From positions 62,001-126,000 of the forward strand of contig NZ_BBIT01000002.1 in the NCBI RefSeq assembly GCF_000730625.1: 64,000 nt of DNA. Reading direction: 5' to 3'. Made by a program: the position numbers and the translations under genes. The notes below the pieces were generated by a model. The model ran no database searches and was not told the origin of the DNA. It saw only the letters and a list, made by a program, of their open reading frames with translations. Below are positions 28,552-37,938 of the stretch, piece by piece (position 1 is the stretch's first letter; every line of letters begins with the position of its first letter). The stretch is from Pseudomonas oryzihabitans NBRC 102199. GTDB lineage: Bacteria; Pseudomonadota; Gammaproteobacteria; Pseudomonadales; Pseudomonadaceae.

Positions 28552-30122
28552 GCGGTGTCGTCGATCCAGCGTTGTTCGAGGGAGGTGCGCGGATGGCGTG
28601 CGGGACGGCCCTGGCGGCTGCTGAGGTCGCCGACCACGAAGCCGGCGGCCAGCAGGCGCTCGCGCAGATGGGGCAATTCGGTATCGATCAGGGTGGCGGT
28701 GGCGCCTTTTTCCGCCCAGAACTCGCTCGACAGCCGGCCACTGGCCAGTTGCGCGCGTACCTGCAGCGGGCCGAGCGGCGCCAGATCGAAGGCCAGTTCC
28801 ACCTTCCACAGGCTGTCGCGGGCTTCACCGCGGCTGTCCGGCGGCGGTCGTTCCTCCTGGAAGCGCACCTGCACCGCGCCAAGGCGCTCGCCATCGCGCC
28901 AGGGGATCTCGGTCTGCCAGGTGGAGAGGTAATAGCCGTCCGGCAAGACCTGGGTCTGCGCCAGGCTGGCGAGCTGGTGGGTCTGCAGCCGGGCGATGAC
29001 GCCGGTGGCCAGTTGCAGCAATTCGTCGAGTTCGGCGTTGGCGGCACTGAGGCCGCGACCATCGCGCTCACCCAGGGGAAAGTCCAGGGCGGTGGGCTGG
29101 CGACTGGCGGTGGCGGCGTCGCCCAGCGCCCGGCGCAAGGCATCGGGCAGATTCTGCTGGGCGGTCTGGATCGCGACCTGGGGATTGCGCAGGGTCTCGC
29201 CCGGCAGGCTCGCCAGTAGCCGATCCACTAGGCGCAGCAGGTTGGCCTTGAAGTCTTCCTGGAGCTCGGGACCGCCGCGATCCAGCAGTTGCTGCTCCAG
29301 TTGCAGACCGCTGCGCGCCAGGGCGCGCGCCCAGCCCTGCGGGGTGGTCAGGGCCTCGGTGTGTTCCAGATTGGCCAGCAGGGACTTGAGCGCCGCACCC
29401 ACCGACGGTGGCAGGTCCGCCTCGGGGACGTCCTCCAGCCATTGCAGCAGGGCATTCATCGACAGTTGGCGCTGTCCCTGGCCCTGCAGTTGGCGGTCGA
29501 TGTCGAGTTGGTCGAGGCGCTGCGCCATGGGCAGCACCGTGACCTCCTGGCTGTCCTTGATCACCACGGTCAGCAGGCTGCCCACCGGCACCGGGCGGGG
29601 CGATTCCAGCTTGAGCTGGCGACCTTCGAGACTGGAGCTCAGGGCCTTGGCGATCACCTCGTAGGTAGGCGCCGCACCGGGTGGCTGCTGCAGCAGGCTG
29701 CTCAGCACCCGCAATTGCAGGGTGGTGCCTACCGGCAACTGGCGCAGATCCAGTTGCTGCAGCGGCGGTGGTGGCGCGTCGCCCTCCAGGCTCTGCAGCA
29801 GTACGGCCAGCTGGGTGGAGCCGAGGGTGCTCACCAGCAGCTGGCTGCCCACCGGCAGGTTGTTGGTTGGACTCTGGGTGGTGAGCAGGACGCTGCCGCC
29901 CTCGGCCAGCTGCAGTTGCAGCAGGAACTGGAAGCTCTGGCCGGCCGGACGGGTGGCCAGCACCTCGGCGGTGGTCGTGCTGCCGGGCGGAATCAGGTCG
30001 TCGAGGGATTGCAGGGCCTGCAGGATCTGCGCCCCCGCGTCCGACGCCTGCGCCGCCGCGGCCCGGACGGGCAGGGCGGGCGTGACGCCAGCGCTGGGTT
30101 GGATCGCGGAGATGGAAGTCAT
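28548..30122 (-). CDS. FliK-like flagellar hook-length control protein
   Basis: This 524-residue protein is Gln/Leu-rich with a long, variable N-terminal part (LQLQLAEGGSVLLTTQSP, LQQLDLRQLPVGTTLQLRVL). Its C-terminal region (about 395-500) resembles the FliK hook-length domain (DGYYLSTWQTEIPWRDGERLGAVQVRFQEE, LAFDLAPLGPLQVRAQLASGRL). That domain interacts with FlhB-type proteins, which fits the coupled FlhB-like gene downstream. Genuine fliK lies within a flagellar operon in Pseudomonas, so this may be a paralogue. It is divergent from the ccm operon with about 107 bases between. Confidence 0.75.
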   Translation of the reverse strand: MTSISAIQPSAGVTPALPVRAAAAQASDAGAQILQALQSLDDLIPPGSTTTAEVLATRPAGQSFQFLLQLQLAEGGSVLLTTQSPTNNLPVGSQLLVSTLGSTQLAVLLQSLEGDAPPPPLQQLDLRQLPVGTTLQLRVLSSLLQQPPGAAPTYEVIAKALSSSLEGRQLKLESPRPVPVGSLLTVVIKDSQEVTVLPMAQRLDQLDIDRQLQGQGQRQLSMNALLQWLEDVPEADLPPSVGAALKSLLANLEHTEALTTPQGWARALARSGLQLEQQLLDRGGPELQEDFKANLLRLVDRLLASLPGETLRNPQVAIQTAQQNLPDALRRALGDAATASRQPTALDFPLGERDGRGLSAANAELDELLQLATGVIARLQTHQLASLAQTQVLPDGYYLSTWQTEIPWRDGERLGAVQVRFQEERPPPDSRGEARDSLWKVELAFDLAPLGPLQVRAQLASGRLSSEFWAEKGATATLIDTELPHLRERLLAAGFVVGDLSSRQGRPARHPRTSLEQRWIDDTA

Positions 30123-30149
30123 CGGGCAGGTCCGGTGGAATCGCCTGTG

Positions 30150-30155
30150 TATAAT
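30150..30155 (+). promoter_or_regulatory. Possible -10 element of the ccm operon
   Basis: A consensus TATAAT lies 80 bases before ccmA in the divergent FliK-like/ccm region. No good -35 box is seen 16-18 bases upstream, so an activator may be needed or the promoter is weak. Confidence 0.4.
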
Positions 30156-30229
30156 GGCGCGCCTTCAAGGGCGTGTGCCGGGTTAACGGCCAGCGCCCGA
30201 CCGACTTTAGTGCCGTGAGAACCCCTGTC

Positions 30230-30835
30230 TTGAATCAGCCCCTGCTCGACGCCGTCGCGCTCCGTTGCGAACGGGGCGGTCGCCTGCTGTTCGACGACCT
30301 GAGTCTGAGCGTGGCGGCGGGCGAATCGCTGCAGATCGGGGGCGTCAACGGCAGTGGCAAGACCAGCTTGCTGCGCATCCTGGCGGGACTGCTGCCGGCG
30401 GATGCCGGTACGGTACGCCGGCCCGCCGCCGGCGAACTGCTCTGGCTGGGGCATGCGCCCGGCATCGCCGAAGGGCTGACCGCGGCGGAAAATCTCCATA
30501 GCCTGGCCAATCTGTGGCGCCCGACGACCCGGGAGGCCTGCTGGACCGCCCTGGCGGCCGAGGGACTGGCCGACTGGGCGGACGAGCCCTGCCGACAGCT
30601 CTCGGCGGGTCAGCGTCGCCGCGTCGCCCTGGCCCGTCTCCAGCTGCCCGAACCGCCGCGGCTCTGGTTGCTGGACGAACCCTTCACCGCCCTCGACGCC
30701 AGCACCTGCGCGCGGCTGGAAGCGCGCCTGCAGGCGCATTGCGCCGCGGGTGGCGCCCTGGTGCTGACCAGTCACCGCGAGCTGGAAGCCGCCCCGGCCG
30801 CCCATCGCCTGCTCTGGCTGGACGCTGGTCGATGA
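30230..30835 (+). CDS. ccmA: Heme exporter ATP-binding protein CcmA
   Basis: This ABC ATPase of about 201 residues has Walker A GVNGSGKTS near residue 40, the signature LSAGQRRRVALARL and Walker B LWLLDEPFTALD, then H-loop LTSHRE. I place the start at TTG 30230 because NQPLLDAVAL aligns with the usual CcmA N-terminus; GTG 30215 is the alternative, and neither has a strong ribosome site. CcmA with CcmB powers release of holo-CcmE from CcmC during c-type cytochrome maturation. It is the first gene of ccmABCDEFGHI and its stop overlaps ccmB by four bases. Confidence 0.9.
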   Translation: MNQPLLDAVALRCERGGRLLFDDLSLSVAAGESLQIGGVNGSGKTSLLRILAGLLPADAGTVRRPAAGELLWLGHAPGIAEGLTAAENLHSLANLWRPTTREACWTALAAEGLADWADEPCRQLSAGQRRRVALARLQLPEPPRLWLLDEPFTALDASTCARLEARLQAHCAAGGALVLTSHRELEAAPAAHRLLWLDAGR

Positions 30836-31503
30836 GCGGCGCCTGGCTGGCCATCCTCGGGCGCGAAGGGCGCCTGGCCTGGCGCCGACCGGCGCTGTGG
30901 CTCACGCCTCTGGCTTTCCATGCCCTGGTGGTGACCCTCTTTCCCCTGGCCCTGGGGCCTGATAGCCAGCAGCTGGCCGCCCTGGCGCCGGGCTTGCTGT
31001 GGATCGCGCTGTTGCTGGCCCTGCTGCTCGGTCAGGAAGCCCTGTTTCGCAGCGAGTGGCAGGACGGCTCCCTGGAACTCTGGCTGCTGGCACCCCAGCC
31101 CTTGCCGCTGCTGGTCCTGCTCAAGCTGCTGGTGCACTGGTGCTTCGCCGGCCTCGGCCTGGTCGCCCTGACGCCGGTACTGGCGCTGATGCTGGGGCTG
31201 CCCGCCGCGGCCCTGCCGGCGACCCTGGCGGCCCTGACCCTGGGCAGTCTGGCCCTGACCCTGATCGGCGCCATCGGCGCGGCCCTCACCGTGGGCCTGG
31301 CCCGTGGCGGGCTGCTGCTGGCGCTGCTCAATCTGCCGCTGCAGATCCCGGTGCTGATCCTTGGCGCCAGCACCCTGGACGCGGCGCGGCTGGGCCTGCC
31401 GGTAGCGGGGCTACTGCTCTGGCTGGGTTGCCTGACCCTGCTGGCCCTGACCCTGGCCCCCCTGGCGATCGCCGCCGGCCTGCGCATCGGCGCGGCCCAA
31501 TGA
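30832..31503 (+). CDS. ccmB: Heme exporter membrane protein CcmB
   Basis: This 223-residue protein has six hydrophobic segments and the CcmB features [26 protein letters not shown] and the Leu-rich C-terminal half. It is the permease partner of CcmA at the inner membrane. ATG at 30832 overlaps the ccmA stop (ATGA). Length is typical. It is encoded in a very Leu/Ala-rich, high-GC stretch like the rest of the operon. Confidence 0.92.
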   Translation: MSGAWLAILGREGRLAWRRPALWLTPLAFHALVVTLFPLALGPDSQQLAALAPGLLWIALLLALLLGQEALFRSEWQDGSLELWLLAPQPLPLLVLLKLLVHWCFAGLGLVALTPVLALMLGLPAAALPATLAALTLGSLALTLIGAIGAALTVGLARGGLLLALLNLPLQIPVLILGASTLDAARLGLPVAGLLLWLGCLTLLALTLAPLAIAAGLRIGAAQ

Positions 31504-31513
31504 CGAGGACGAC

Positions 31514-32260
31514 ATGAACTGGACCTGGCTGCATCGCCTGGGCTCTCCCGCCATCTTCTATCGCCTGGCCGGCCGGCTGCAGGGGCCCTGCCTGGCGCTG
31601 GCCGGACTGCTGCTGGCCGTGGGTCTGGTGTGGGGCCTCTTTCTGGCGCCGCCGGACTATCAGCAGGGCGACAGCTTTCGCATCATCTATGTGCATGTGC
31701 CGGCGGCCTTTCTGGCGCAATCCTGCTATCTGCTGCTGGCGGTCGCCGGAGCCATCGGCTTGGTCTGGCGCCTCAAGCTGGCCGATGTGGCCCTGCGCGC
31801 GGCCGCGCCGATCGGCGCCTGGATGACCGTGATCGCCCTGGCCACGGGGTCGCTGTGGGGCATTCCCACCTGGGGCACCTGGTGGATCTGGGACGCCCGG
31901 CTCACCTCGATGCTGGTGCTGCTGTTTCTCTATCTGGGCGTGATCGCCCTGGGGCAGGCCATCGACCATCGCGAGAGCGCCGCCCGGGCCTGCGCCATCC
32001 TGGCGCTGGTGGGCTCGGTCAATCTGCCGATCATCAAGTATTCGGTGGAGTGGTGGAGCACCCTGCACCAGCCGGCCACCTTCAGCCTGGTGGAGCGTCC
32101 CCCGATGCCGGCGGCCATGTGGCTGCCGCTGCTGGTGATGGTGCTGGCGTTCTACCTGTTCTTTGCCGGCGTGCTGTTGCAGCGCATGCGCCTGGAGGTG
32201 CTCAGGCGCGAATGGCGCAGTCGCTGGGTACGCCTGGAACTGGGCGAGGAGAGCGCGTGA
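31514..32260 (+). CDS. ccmC: Heme-handling protein CcmC
   Basis: This 248-residue six-helix membrane protein carries the tryptophan-rich heme motif [18 protein letters not shown] near residue 120 and periplasmic histidines that ligate heme (YVHVPAA and the [13 protein letters not shown] loop). It presents heme to CcmE. ACGAGGACGACATG provides a ribosome site 8 bases before the ATG. Its stop overlaps the ccmD GTG (GTGA). Confidence 0.95.
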   Translation: MNWTWLHRLGSPAIFYRLAGRLQGPCLALAGLLLAVGLVWGLFLAPPDYQQGDSFRIIYVHVPAAFLAQSCYLLLAVAGAIGLVWRLKLADVALRAAAPIGAWMTVIALATGSLWGIPTWGTWWIWDARLTSMLVLLFLYLGVIALGQAIDHRESAARACAILALVGSVNLPIIKYSVEWWSTLHQPATFSLVERPPMPAAMWLPLLVMVLAFYLFFAGVLLQRMRLEVLRREWRSRWVRLELGEESA

Positions 32261-32433
32261 GCGGCGTGGACTGGGCGCAAGCCCTTGGCATGGGGCGTCA
32301 TGGCCTCTATGTCTGGCCGGCCTTCGGCCTGACCCTGATCGTCCTCGGCGGCCTGCTGCTGCACGGCTGGCAGGCGCGTCGACGGCTGCAGCGGGAGTTG
32401 CGCCAGCGCTGGCGGCGGGAGCGGCGGCCATGA
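32257..32433 (+). CDS. ccmD: Heme exporter protein CcmD
   Basis: This 58-residue protein starts with GTG overlapping the ccmC stop. It has a single membrane helix ([21 protein letters not shown]) followed by an Arg-rich cytoplasmic tail ([18 protein letters not shown]), the typical CcmD pattern. It stabilises the CcmABCD-CcmE complex and is needed for release of holo-CcmE. Confidence 0.9.
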   Translation: MSGVDWAQALGMGRHGLYVWPAFGLTLIVLGGLLLHGWQARRRLQRELRQRWRRERRP

Positions 32434-32885
32434 ATCCGGTTCGTCGTCGTCGGCTGCTGTGGATCCTGCTGCTGTTGCTGGGCGTAGGGGGCGCAGCGGC
32501 GCTGGCCCTCAGCGCCCTGCAGCAGAATATCAACCTCTTCTATACCCCGAGCCAGATCGCCCGAGGCGAGGCGCCGCGCGATACCCGCATCCGCGCCGGC
32601 GGCATGGTGGAGCAGGGCAGCCTGGTACGCGCCGCGGATTCCCTGGCGGTGAGTTTCGTCATCACCGATTTCCAGCAGGAGGTGCGGGTGAGCTATGCCG
32701 GCATCCTGCCGGATCTGTTCCGTGAGGGGCAGGGCGTGGTGGCCCTGGGTCGACTCGACGACCAGGGGCGCCTGGTGGCCGACCAGATCCTTGCCAAGCA
32801 CGACGAGAAATACATGCCCCCCGAAGTGAGCCAGGCGCTGCGCCAGGCCGGACGGCCGCTCGACGGCGCGAGGCCGGCGCCATGA
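32430..32885 (+). CDS. ccmE: Periplasmic heme chaperone CcmE
   Basis: This 151-residue protein has an N-terminal membrane anchor (about 9-29), a beta-barrel domain ([27 protein letters not shown]) and the heme-binding motif [10 protein letters not shown] with H124, which binds heme covalently, and Y128. The ATG overlaps the ccmD stop and its own stop overlaps ccmF. It carries heme from CcmC to the CcmF/H ligase. Confidence 0.96.
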   Translation: MNPVRRRRLLWILLLLLGVGGAAALALSALQQNINLFYTPSQIARGEAPRDTRIRAGGMVEQGSLVRAADSLAVSFVITDFQQEVRVSYAGILPDLFREGQGVVALGRLDDQGRLVADQILAKHDEKYMPPEVSQALRQAGRPLDGARPAP

Positions 32886-34843
32886 TCCCGGAACTCGGAC
32901 AACTCTGCCTGCTGCTGGGGCTGGCCATGGCTCTGGTGCAGGGCACCCTGCCGCTGCTGGGCGCCTGGCGCGGTCAGGCCGACTGGATGCGTCTGGCGCG
33001 CCCGGCCGCCTTCGGTCAGTGGCTGTTCCTGGCGCTGGCCTTTGCCGCCCTGACCTGGGCCTTTCTGCAGGACGACTTCTCGGTGGCCTATGTGGCGGCC
33101 AACTCCAACAGTCGCCTGCCCTGGTACTACAAGGTCAGCGCCACCTGGGGCGCCCACGAGGGCTCCCTGCTGCTCTGGGCGCTGATCCTGGCGGGCTGGA
33201 GTCTGGCGGTGGCGTGCTGTTCACGATCCTTGCCCCAGGCGCTGCTGGCGCGGGTGCTGGGCATCCTCGGGCTGGTGGCCACCGGATTCCTGACCTTTCT
33301 GGTCGCCACCTCCAATCCCTTCGCCCGCCTGCTGCCGCAATTTCCGCGGGAGGGCAACGACCTCAATCCGCTGCTGCAGGACCCCGGGCTGATCCTGCAT
33401 CCGCCCATGCTCTACATGGGCTACGTCGGCTTTTCGGTGGCCTTCGCCTTCGCCCTGGCGGCGCTGCTGGAAGGCCGGCTGGACGCCGCCTGGGCGCGCT
33501 GGGCCCGGCCCTGGACCCTGCTCGCCTGGGCCTTTCTCGGCTGCGGCATCGTGCTCGGCTCCTGGTGGGCCTACTACGAACTGGGCTGGGGTGGCTGGTG
33601 GTTCTGGGATCCGGTGGAAAACGCATCCTTCATGCCCTGGCTGGTGGGCACGGCGCTCCTGCACTCCCTGGCGGTGACCGAGAAACGCGGCCTGTTCAAG
33701 GGCTGGACGGTGCTGCTGGCCATCGCCGCCTTTTCCCTCAGCCTGCTGGGGACCTTTCTGGTGCGCTCGGGGGTGCTGACCTCGGTGCATGCCTTCGCCA
33801 GCGATCCCACCCGCGGGGTCTTCATCCTGGCCTTCCTGCTGCTGGTGGTCGGCGGCTCCCTGGCGCTGTTCGCCTGGCGTGCGCCGGCGCTCAGCGGCTC
33901 GGTGTCCTTTGGCCTGGCGTCGCGCGAGGCGCTGCTGCTGATCAACAACCTGATCCTGGTGACCGCCGCCGCCACGGTCTTGCTCGGCACCCTCTATCCG
34001 CTGGTGATCGACAGCCTGACCGGCGCCAAGCTGTCGGTGGGCCCGCCGTATTTCGACCTGCTGTTCGTGCCGCTGATGGCGCTGCTGATGCTGGCCCTGG
34101 GCGTCGGGGTGCTGGTGCGCTGGAAAAGCAGCCCGGGTCGCTGGCTGGCGCGCCTGCTGGCACCCATCCTGCTGGGCTGCGCGGCCTTGGCCGGTCTGCT
34201 TGGCTGGTGGCTGGATCAGCCCAGGGCGGCGATCCTGGCGGTGCTCGCGTTGGCGGCCTGGATCCTGTTGACCGCGCTGCGCGACGCGCTGGGCAAGGTG
34301 GCGGCGCTGGGCTGGCGCCGCGGCCTGCGCAGTCAGCCCCGCAGCTACTGGGGCATGCACCTGGCCCACCTGGGGCTGGCGGTGCTGGCCCTGGGCGTGG
34401 TGCTGGCCAGCCAGCTAGATGTGCAGCGCGATCTGCGCCTGGCGCCGGGCGAGCACGTCGAACTCCAGGGCTATCGCTTCGGCTTCGCCGGTACCCAGCA
34501 CTACGAAGGGCCCAACTTCACCGCCGAGCGCGCCCTGCTGCAGGTCGAGCGCGAGGGCCGGGTGGTCGCCCTGCTGACCCCGGAAAAACGCCGCTATCTG
34601 GCCAGTGGCGCGGTGATGACCGAAGCCGCCATCGACGCCGGCCTGACCCGCGATCTCTATGTGGCCCTCGGCGAGCCGCTGGGGCAGGGCGCCTGGGCCG
34701 TGCGCCTGCAGATCAAGCCCTTCGTCCGGCTGATCTGGCTTGGTGGCCTGCTCACCGCCCTGGGCGGCCTGCTGGCCCTGGCCGATCCGCGCTATCGCCG
34801 CCGCCGGTCGTCTTCCCCTGCCTCTGCCGCGGAGTCCCGCTGA
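32882..34843 (+). CDS. ccmF: Cytochrome c heme lyase subunit CcmF
   Basis: This 653-residue protein has about 14-15 membrane helices with the WWD-type heme motif [20 protein letters not shown] near residue 238 and conserved histidines ([34 protein letters not shown]). It reduces and transfers heme from CcmE to apocytochrome c with CcmH/CcmI. The length matches the family. It overlaps ccmE (ATGA) and ccmG by one base. Confidence 0.96.
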   Translation: MIPELGQLCLLLGLAMALVQGTLPLLGAWRGQADWMRLARPAAFGQWLFLALAFAALTWAFLQDDFSVAYVAANSNSRLPWYYKVSATWGAHEGSLLLWALILAGWSLAVACCSRSLPQALLARVLGILGLVATGFLTFLVATSNPFARLLPQFPREGNDLNPLLQDPGLILHPPMLYMGYVGFSVAFAFALAALLEGRLDAAWARWARPWTLLAWAFLGCGIVLGSWWAYYELGWGGWWFWDPVENASFMPWLVGTALLHSLAVTEKRGLFKGWTVLLAIAAFSLSLLGTFLVRSGVLTSVHAFASDPTRGVFILAFLLLVVGGSLALFAWRAPALSGSVSFGLASREALLLINNLILVTAAATVLLGTLYPLVIDSLTGAKLSVGPPYFDLLFVPLMALLMLALGVGVLVRWKSSPGRWLARLLAPILLGCAALAGLLGWWLDQPRAAILAVLALAAWILLTALRDALGKVAALGWRRGLRSQPRSYWGMHLAHLGLAVLALGVVLASQLDVQRDLRLAPGEHVELQGYRFGFAGTQHYEGPNFTAERALLQVEREGRVVALLTPEKRRYLASGAVMTEAAIDAGLTRDLYVALGEPLGQGAWAVRLQIKPFVRLIWLGGLLTALGGLLALADPRYRRRRSSSPASAAESR

Positions 34844-35376
34844 TGCGCCGTCGCCTGTTGCTCTGCCTGCCACTGCTGGCCTTTCTGGTGCTGGCCGGCT
34901 TTCTCTTTCGCGGGCTCTATCGCGATCCCCAGGCCCTGCCGTCGGCGCTGGTCGGCCAACCCTTTCCGGCGTTTTCGCTGCCAGGCGTGCAGGACGACCG
35001 CCTGTTCACCCGGCAGGACCTGCTCGGCCGCCCGGCGCTGGTCAATGTCTGGGGCACCTGGTGCGTGGCCTGCCGGGACGAGCACCCGCTGCTCACTCGA
35101 CTCAAGGCCGAGGGCGTGGTGATCCACGGCATCAACTACAAGGATGACAACGCCAGCGCCCGCCGCTGGCTGGCGGAGTTCCACGATCCCTACCAGCTCG
35201 ATATTCGCGACGACGAAGGCCGGCTGGGGCTGGACCTGGGCGTCTATGGCGCGCCGGAGACCTTTCTCGTCGATGCCCGGGGCGTGGTGCGCTATCGCCA
35301 TGTCGGGGTGATCGATCAGCGCGTCTGGGACGCAGACCTCGGGCCGCGCTATCGCGGCCTGGTGGCGGCGCCATGA
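34843..35376 (+). CDS. ccmG: Thiol:disulfide reductase CcmG/DsbE
   Basis: This 177-residue protein has an N-terminal membrane anchor (about 5-22) and a thioredoxin-like domain with active site WGTWCVACRDEHP (C74, C77). The acidic CcmG-specific insert GINYKDDNASARRWL and the cis-Pro region YGAPETFLVD are present. It keeps the CXXCH cysteines of apocytochromes reduced, drawing electrons from DsbD/CcdA. The CVAC dipeptide differs from the common CPTC/CVSC forms but lies within family variation. Confidence 0.93.
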   Translation: MRRRLLLCLPLLAFLVLAGFLFRGLYRDPQALPSALVGQPFPAFSLPGVQDDRLFTRQDLLGRPALVNVWGTWCVACRDEHPLLTRLKAEGVVIHGINYKDDNASARRWLAEFHDPYQLDIRDDEGRLGLDLGVYGAPETFLVDARGVVRYRHVGVIDQRVWDADLGPRYRGLVAAP

Positions 35377-35822
35377 GGGCCGGCTGGCTGCTGCTGTTGC
35401 TGCTCTGGTCGATCCTGAGCCAGGCGGCCATCGACCCCTATGGCTTTCGCGACGACGCTGAGCGTGCGCGCTTCCAGGCGCTGACCCGCGAACTGCGCTG
35501 CCCCAAGTGCCAGAACCAGGACCTGGCCGATTCCAATGCGCCCATCGCCGGCGATCTGCGCCGCGAGATCCAGCGCCTGATGGCGGCCGGGCAGAGCGAT
35601 GCCGAGATCATCGCCCACCTGAAGCAGCGCTACGGTGAATTCATCCGCTATCGACCGCCTTTCGAGGGGCGCACCCTGCTGCTGTGGCTGCTGCCGGGCC
35701 TGGGCCTGCTGGGCGGTGCCGGCCTGCTGCTGGTCCTGACGCGGCGGCGCCGGCCGGAGCAGGCCTTGAGCGAGGCCGAACGCCAGCGCCTGGCCGCGCT
35801 GCAGGCGGAGGAGGAGCCATGA
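35373..35822 (+). CDS. ccmH: Cytochrome c maturation protein CcmH
   Basis: This 149-residue protein has a signal peptide, the redox motif ELRCPKCQNQDLADSNAPIA (C43, C46), a helical domain and a C-terminal membrane helix (LLLWLLPGLGLLGGAGLLLVL). It corresponds to the short Pseudomonas CcmH/CycL; the TPR part of E. coli CcmH is a separate gene here (ccmI). It resolves the disulfide of apocytochrome c. Start and stop both overlap neighbours by four bases. Confidence 0.94.
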   Translation: MRAGWLLLLLLWSILSQAAIDPYGFRDDAERARFQALTRELRCPKCQNQDLADSNAPIAGDLRREIQRLMAAGQSDAEIIAHLKQRYGEFIRYRPPFEGRTLLLWLLPGLGLLGGAGLLLVLTRRRRPEQALSEAERQRLAALQAEEEP

Positions 35823-37006
35823 TGCCGACCTTCTGGGGATTGGCGGGGCTGCTGCTGATCCTGGCGCTGCTGATCCTGCTGGTACCGCTCCTACGCGGCG
35901 GACCCGCCACGGCGGACCAGCGCGCGGTGCTCAATCGCACCCTCTATCAGGAGCGCCTGGCCGAAGCCCAGGCGCGGGCGGCCCGGGGCGAGCTGGACGA
36001 CCAGGCCCTGGCGCTGGCCGAAGCCGAGGCCGGCCGCAGCCTGCTCGCCGACAGTCCTGCCGAGGAGGCTTCGCCCCAGCGCCGCGGCCGTCGCCTGGGG
36101 GTCGCGGTCGCCCTGGGCGGCCCGGCCCTGGCCCTGGGGCTCTACCTGCTGCTGGGCGGCTGGCCGGCCTGGCAACTGAGTCAGCGTCTCGCCGCGCCGC
36201 CGGCCTCGCCCCAGGCGCTGCTGGCCGATCTGGAGGCAGCGACGCGACTGCAACCCCAGGCGGCCGACAACTGGTACCTGTTGGCACGCGCCTATGCCGG
36301 CCTGGGTCGCTACCGGGATGCCGTGGCCGCCTTCGAACAGGTCATTCCTCGTGATGGCCGGCGCGCGGAGGTCCTTGGGCAACTGGCCCAGGCTCGCTTC
36401 TTCGCCGCCGGGCGCCAGCTGGATGCCGAGACCCGGGCGCTGGCCGACGAAGCCCTGGCCGCCAATCCCGGGGAGCCCACCACCCTGGGGCTGCTGGGCA
36501 TGGCTGCCTACGAACGGGGGGGCTACGCCGAGGCGGCAGGCTACTGGCAGCGGCTGGTCGCCGTGCTGCCAGCGGGCGATCCCCTGCGCGCCACCCTTGC
36601 CCAGGGAATCGCCCGGGCGGAGACGGCGGCGCGGGCGGCCGGTCAGGCGCTGGCCACGCCGGGGCTCGAGGTGGAGGTCCGCCTGGCGCCCGCGGTGGCG
36701 CAGCGGGTACGGCCCGAGGACAGCGTCTTCGTGCTGGCCCTGGCGCTGGATCAGCCCGGTCCACCGCTGGCGGTACGGCGATTGCGGGTTGCCGATCTGC
36801 CCCGGCGGGTACGCCTGGATGACCGCGACGCCATGCTGCCCCAGCGCAAGCTGTCCGACCACCGGCGGGTAAGACCCGTGGTGGTGATCGCCCGGGGCGG
36901 CGATCCGCTCAAGGGCGACTGGCGGCATGAGGGACAGCCACTGGAGCTCCCTTCTAGTGCGTTCAGCCTATTGCGCGTGGAGGTCGGTGATGCCATTGCG
37001 CCATGA
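35819..37006 (+). CDS. ccmI: Apocytochrome c chaperone CcmI (CycH)
   Basis: This 395-residue protein has an N-terminal helix (about 3-24), a short cytoplasmic loop rich in Ala/Glu, a second helix near 95-115, then TPR repeats (LQPQAADNWYLLARAYAGLGRYRDAVAAFEQ and following) and a C-terminal beta domain (about 285-395). It binds the C-terminus of apocytochromes and hands them to CcmF/H. ATG at 35819 overlaps the ccmH stop. It is normally the last gene of the operon, but its stop overlaps an ATG of the next, unknown gene. Confidence 0.9.
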   Translation: MMPTFWGLAGLLLILALLILLVPLLRGGPATADQRAVLNRTLYQERLAEAQARAARGELDDQALALAEAEAGRSLLADSPAEEASPQRRGRRLGVAVALGGPALALGLYLLLGGWPAWQLSQRLAAPPASPQALLADLEAATRLQPQAADNWYLLARAYAGLGRYRDAVAAFEQVIPRDGRRAEVLGQLAQARFFAAGRQLDAETRALADEALAANPGEPTTLGLLGMAAYERGGYAEAAGYWQRLVAVLPAGDPLRATLAQGIARAETAARAAGQALATPGLEVEVRLAPAVAQRVRPEDSVFVLALALDQPGPPLAVRRLRVADLPRRVRLDDRDAMLPQRKLSDHRRVRPVVVIARGGDPLKGDWRHEGQPLELPSSAFSLLRVEVGDAIAP

Positions 37007-37041
37007 TCGGCCAGGATTCCAACACGCAGGGCAGGGAAGGC

Positions 37042-37938
37042 ATGTACACCTATGAAGACGCCGTCGCGGCGACCCGCGAACTCTGTCGCCAGATCGAGAA
37101 CGTGCCTGTCCGGCGGCGGGCGGTCCGCGAGGACTTCTACAGGAGCTTTGGCGACGCCGACAACGATGGCCTGAGCTATGGCGATTCGGAGCTGGCCTTT
37201 CTCGACTGGGAAATCCAGGCCGGTGTCCTGGATCCCGTGACCGGCAGCGCCTGGTGGCGCAACGTCAATCTGCACTTTATCTATCTGTCCGAGCTGGCCG
37301 GTTGCCTGGCGCAGCAGGGACTGGCCGGTGACCAGGCGCCCTATCCGACGCGCTGCTGGCTGACCTTCATCGCCGATCCCACCCCGCGTCACTGGTACCG
37401 GGCGCACAACGCCTCCATCCTCGCCGGCTTCGCCCTGCATCAGGAAGAGGCTCGCGCGGAGAACACGGTAGGCCAGCTGTTCCTCAACATCACCCTCTAT
37501 CGGCTGATGTTCGCCCAGGCGCTGGTGGAGGAGGCGACGCTGTTCGCCGAGCTGGGGGCCCTGCTGGCCGATCCGCGCGGCTTCTCGGTCAAGCTGCTGG
37601 TCAGCCTCGCCGAGTTCTATCCCCCGCACTATCCCCTCACCGAGGCGGATCGCGAGGTGATCGAAGGACACGGGCTGGGTATCGAGGAACTGGGCGTACG
37701 CCTCATGGACGGCTGGATCCGCTTCGAATTACACAAGCTCTACAGCGAGGCCGCCGTCTGGAACCAGGCGCCCGAATTGCTGGCTTACCTGGACGGCGGC
37801 GAGCCGTGCTATCCGCCTGCCGTGGACCGCTGCACCGAGCGCGCAGCGGCCCAGACGGTGGCGCTATTGGAAGGCGTCCTCGCCGGGCAGGACCTCGTCA
37901 TGGCCGAGCAGGGCGCGAGCGGTCTGCAGGCCGGATAG
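37042..37938 (+). CDS. Hypothetical protein (298 aa), partner of the convergent oxidoreductase?
   Basis: The start at 37042 has a purine-rich GGGAAGG just before it; ATG 37003, which overlaps the ccmI stop (ATGA), would add 13 residues and couple it to the ccm operon. The protein is soluble and aromatic-rich with no signal: DFYRSFGDADNDGLSYGDSE, WWRNVNLHFIYLSELAG, PRHWYRAHNASILAGF, YRLMFAQALVEEATLFAELG. The segment DADNDGLSYGD resembles a Ca-binding loop but may be chance. I do not recognise the family. The middle part, rich in His and Glu in helices, might bind metal; that is speculation. Its last 75 bases overlap the convergent FAD oxidoreductase. Confidence 0.65.
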   Translation: MYTYEDAVAATRELCRQIENVPVRRRAVREDFYRSFGDADNDGLSYGDSELAFLDWEIQAGVLDPVTGSAWWRNVNLHFIYLSELAGCLAQQGLAGDQAPYPTRCWLTFIADPTPRHWYRAHNASILAGFALHQEEARAENTVGQLFLNITLYRLMFAQALVEEATLFAELGALLADPRGFSVKLLVSLAEFYPPHYPLTEADREVIEGHGLGIEELGVRLMDGWIRFELHKLYSEAAVWNQAPELLAYLDGGEPCYPPAVDRCTERAAAQTVALLEGVLAGQDLVMAEQGASGLQAG

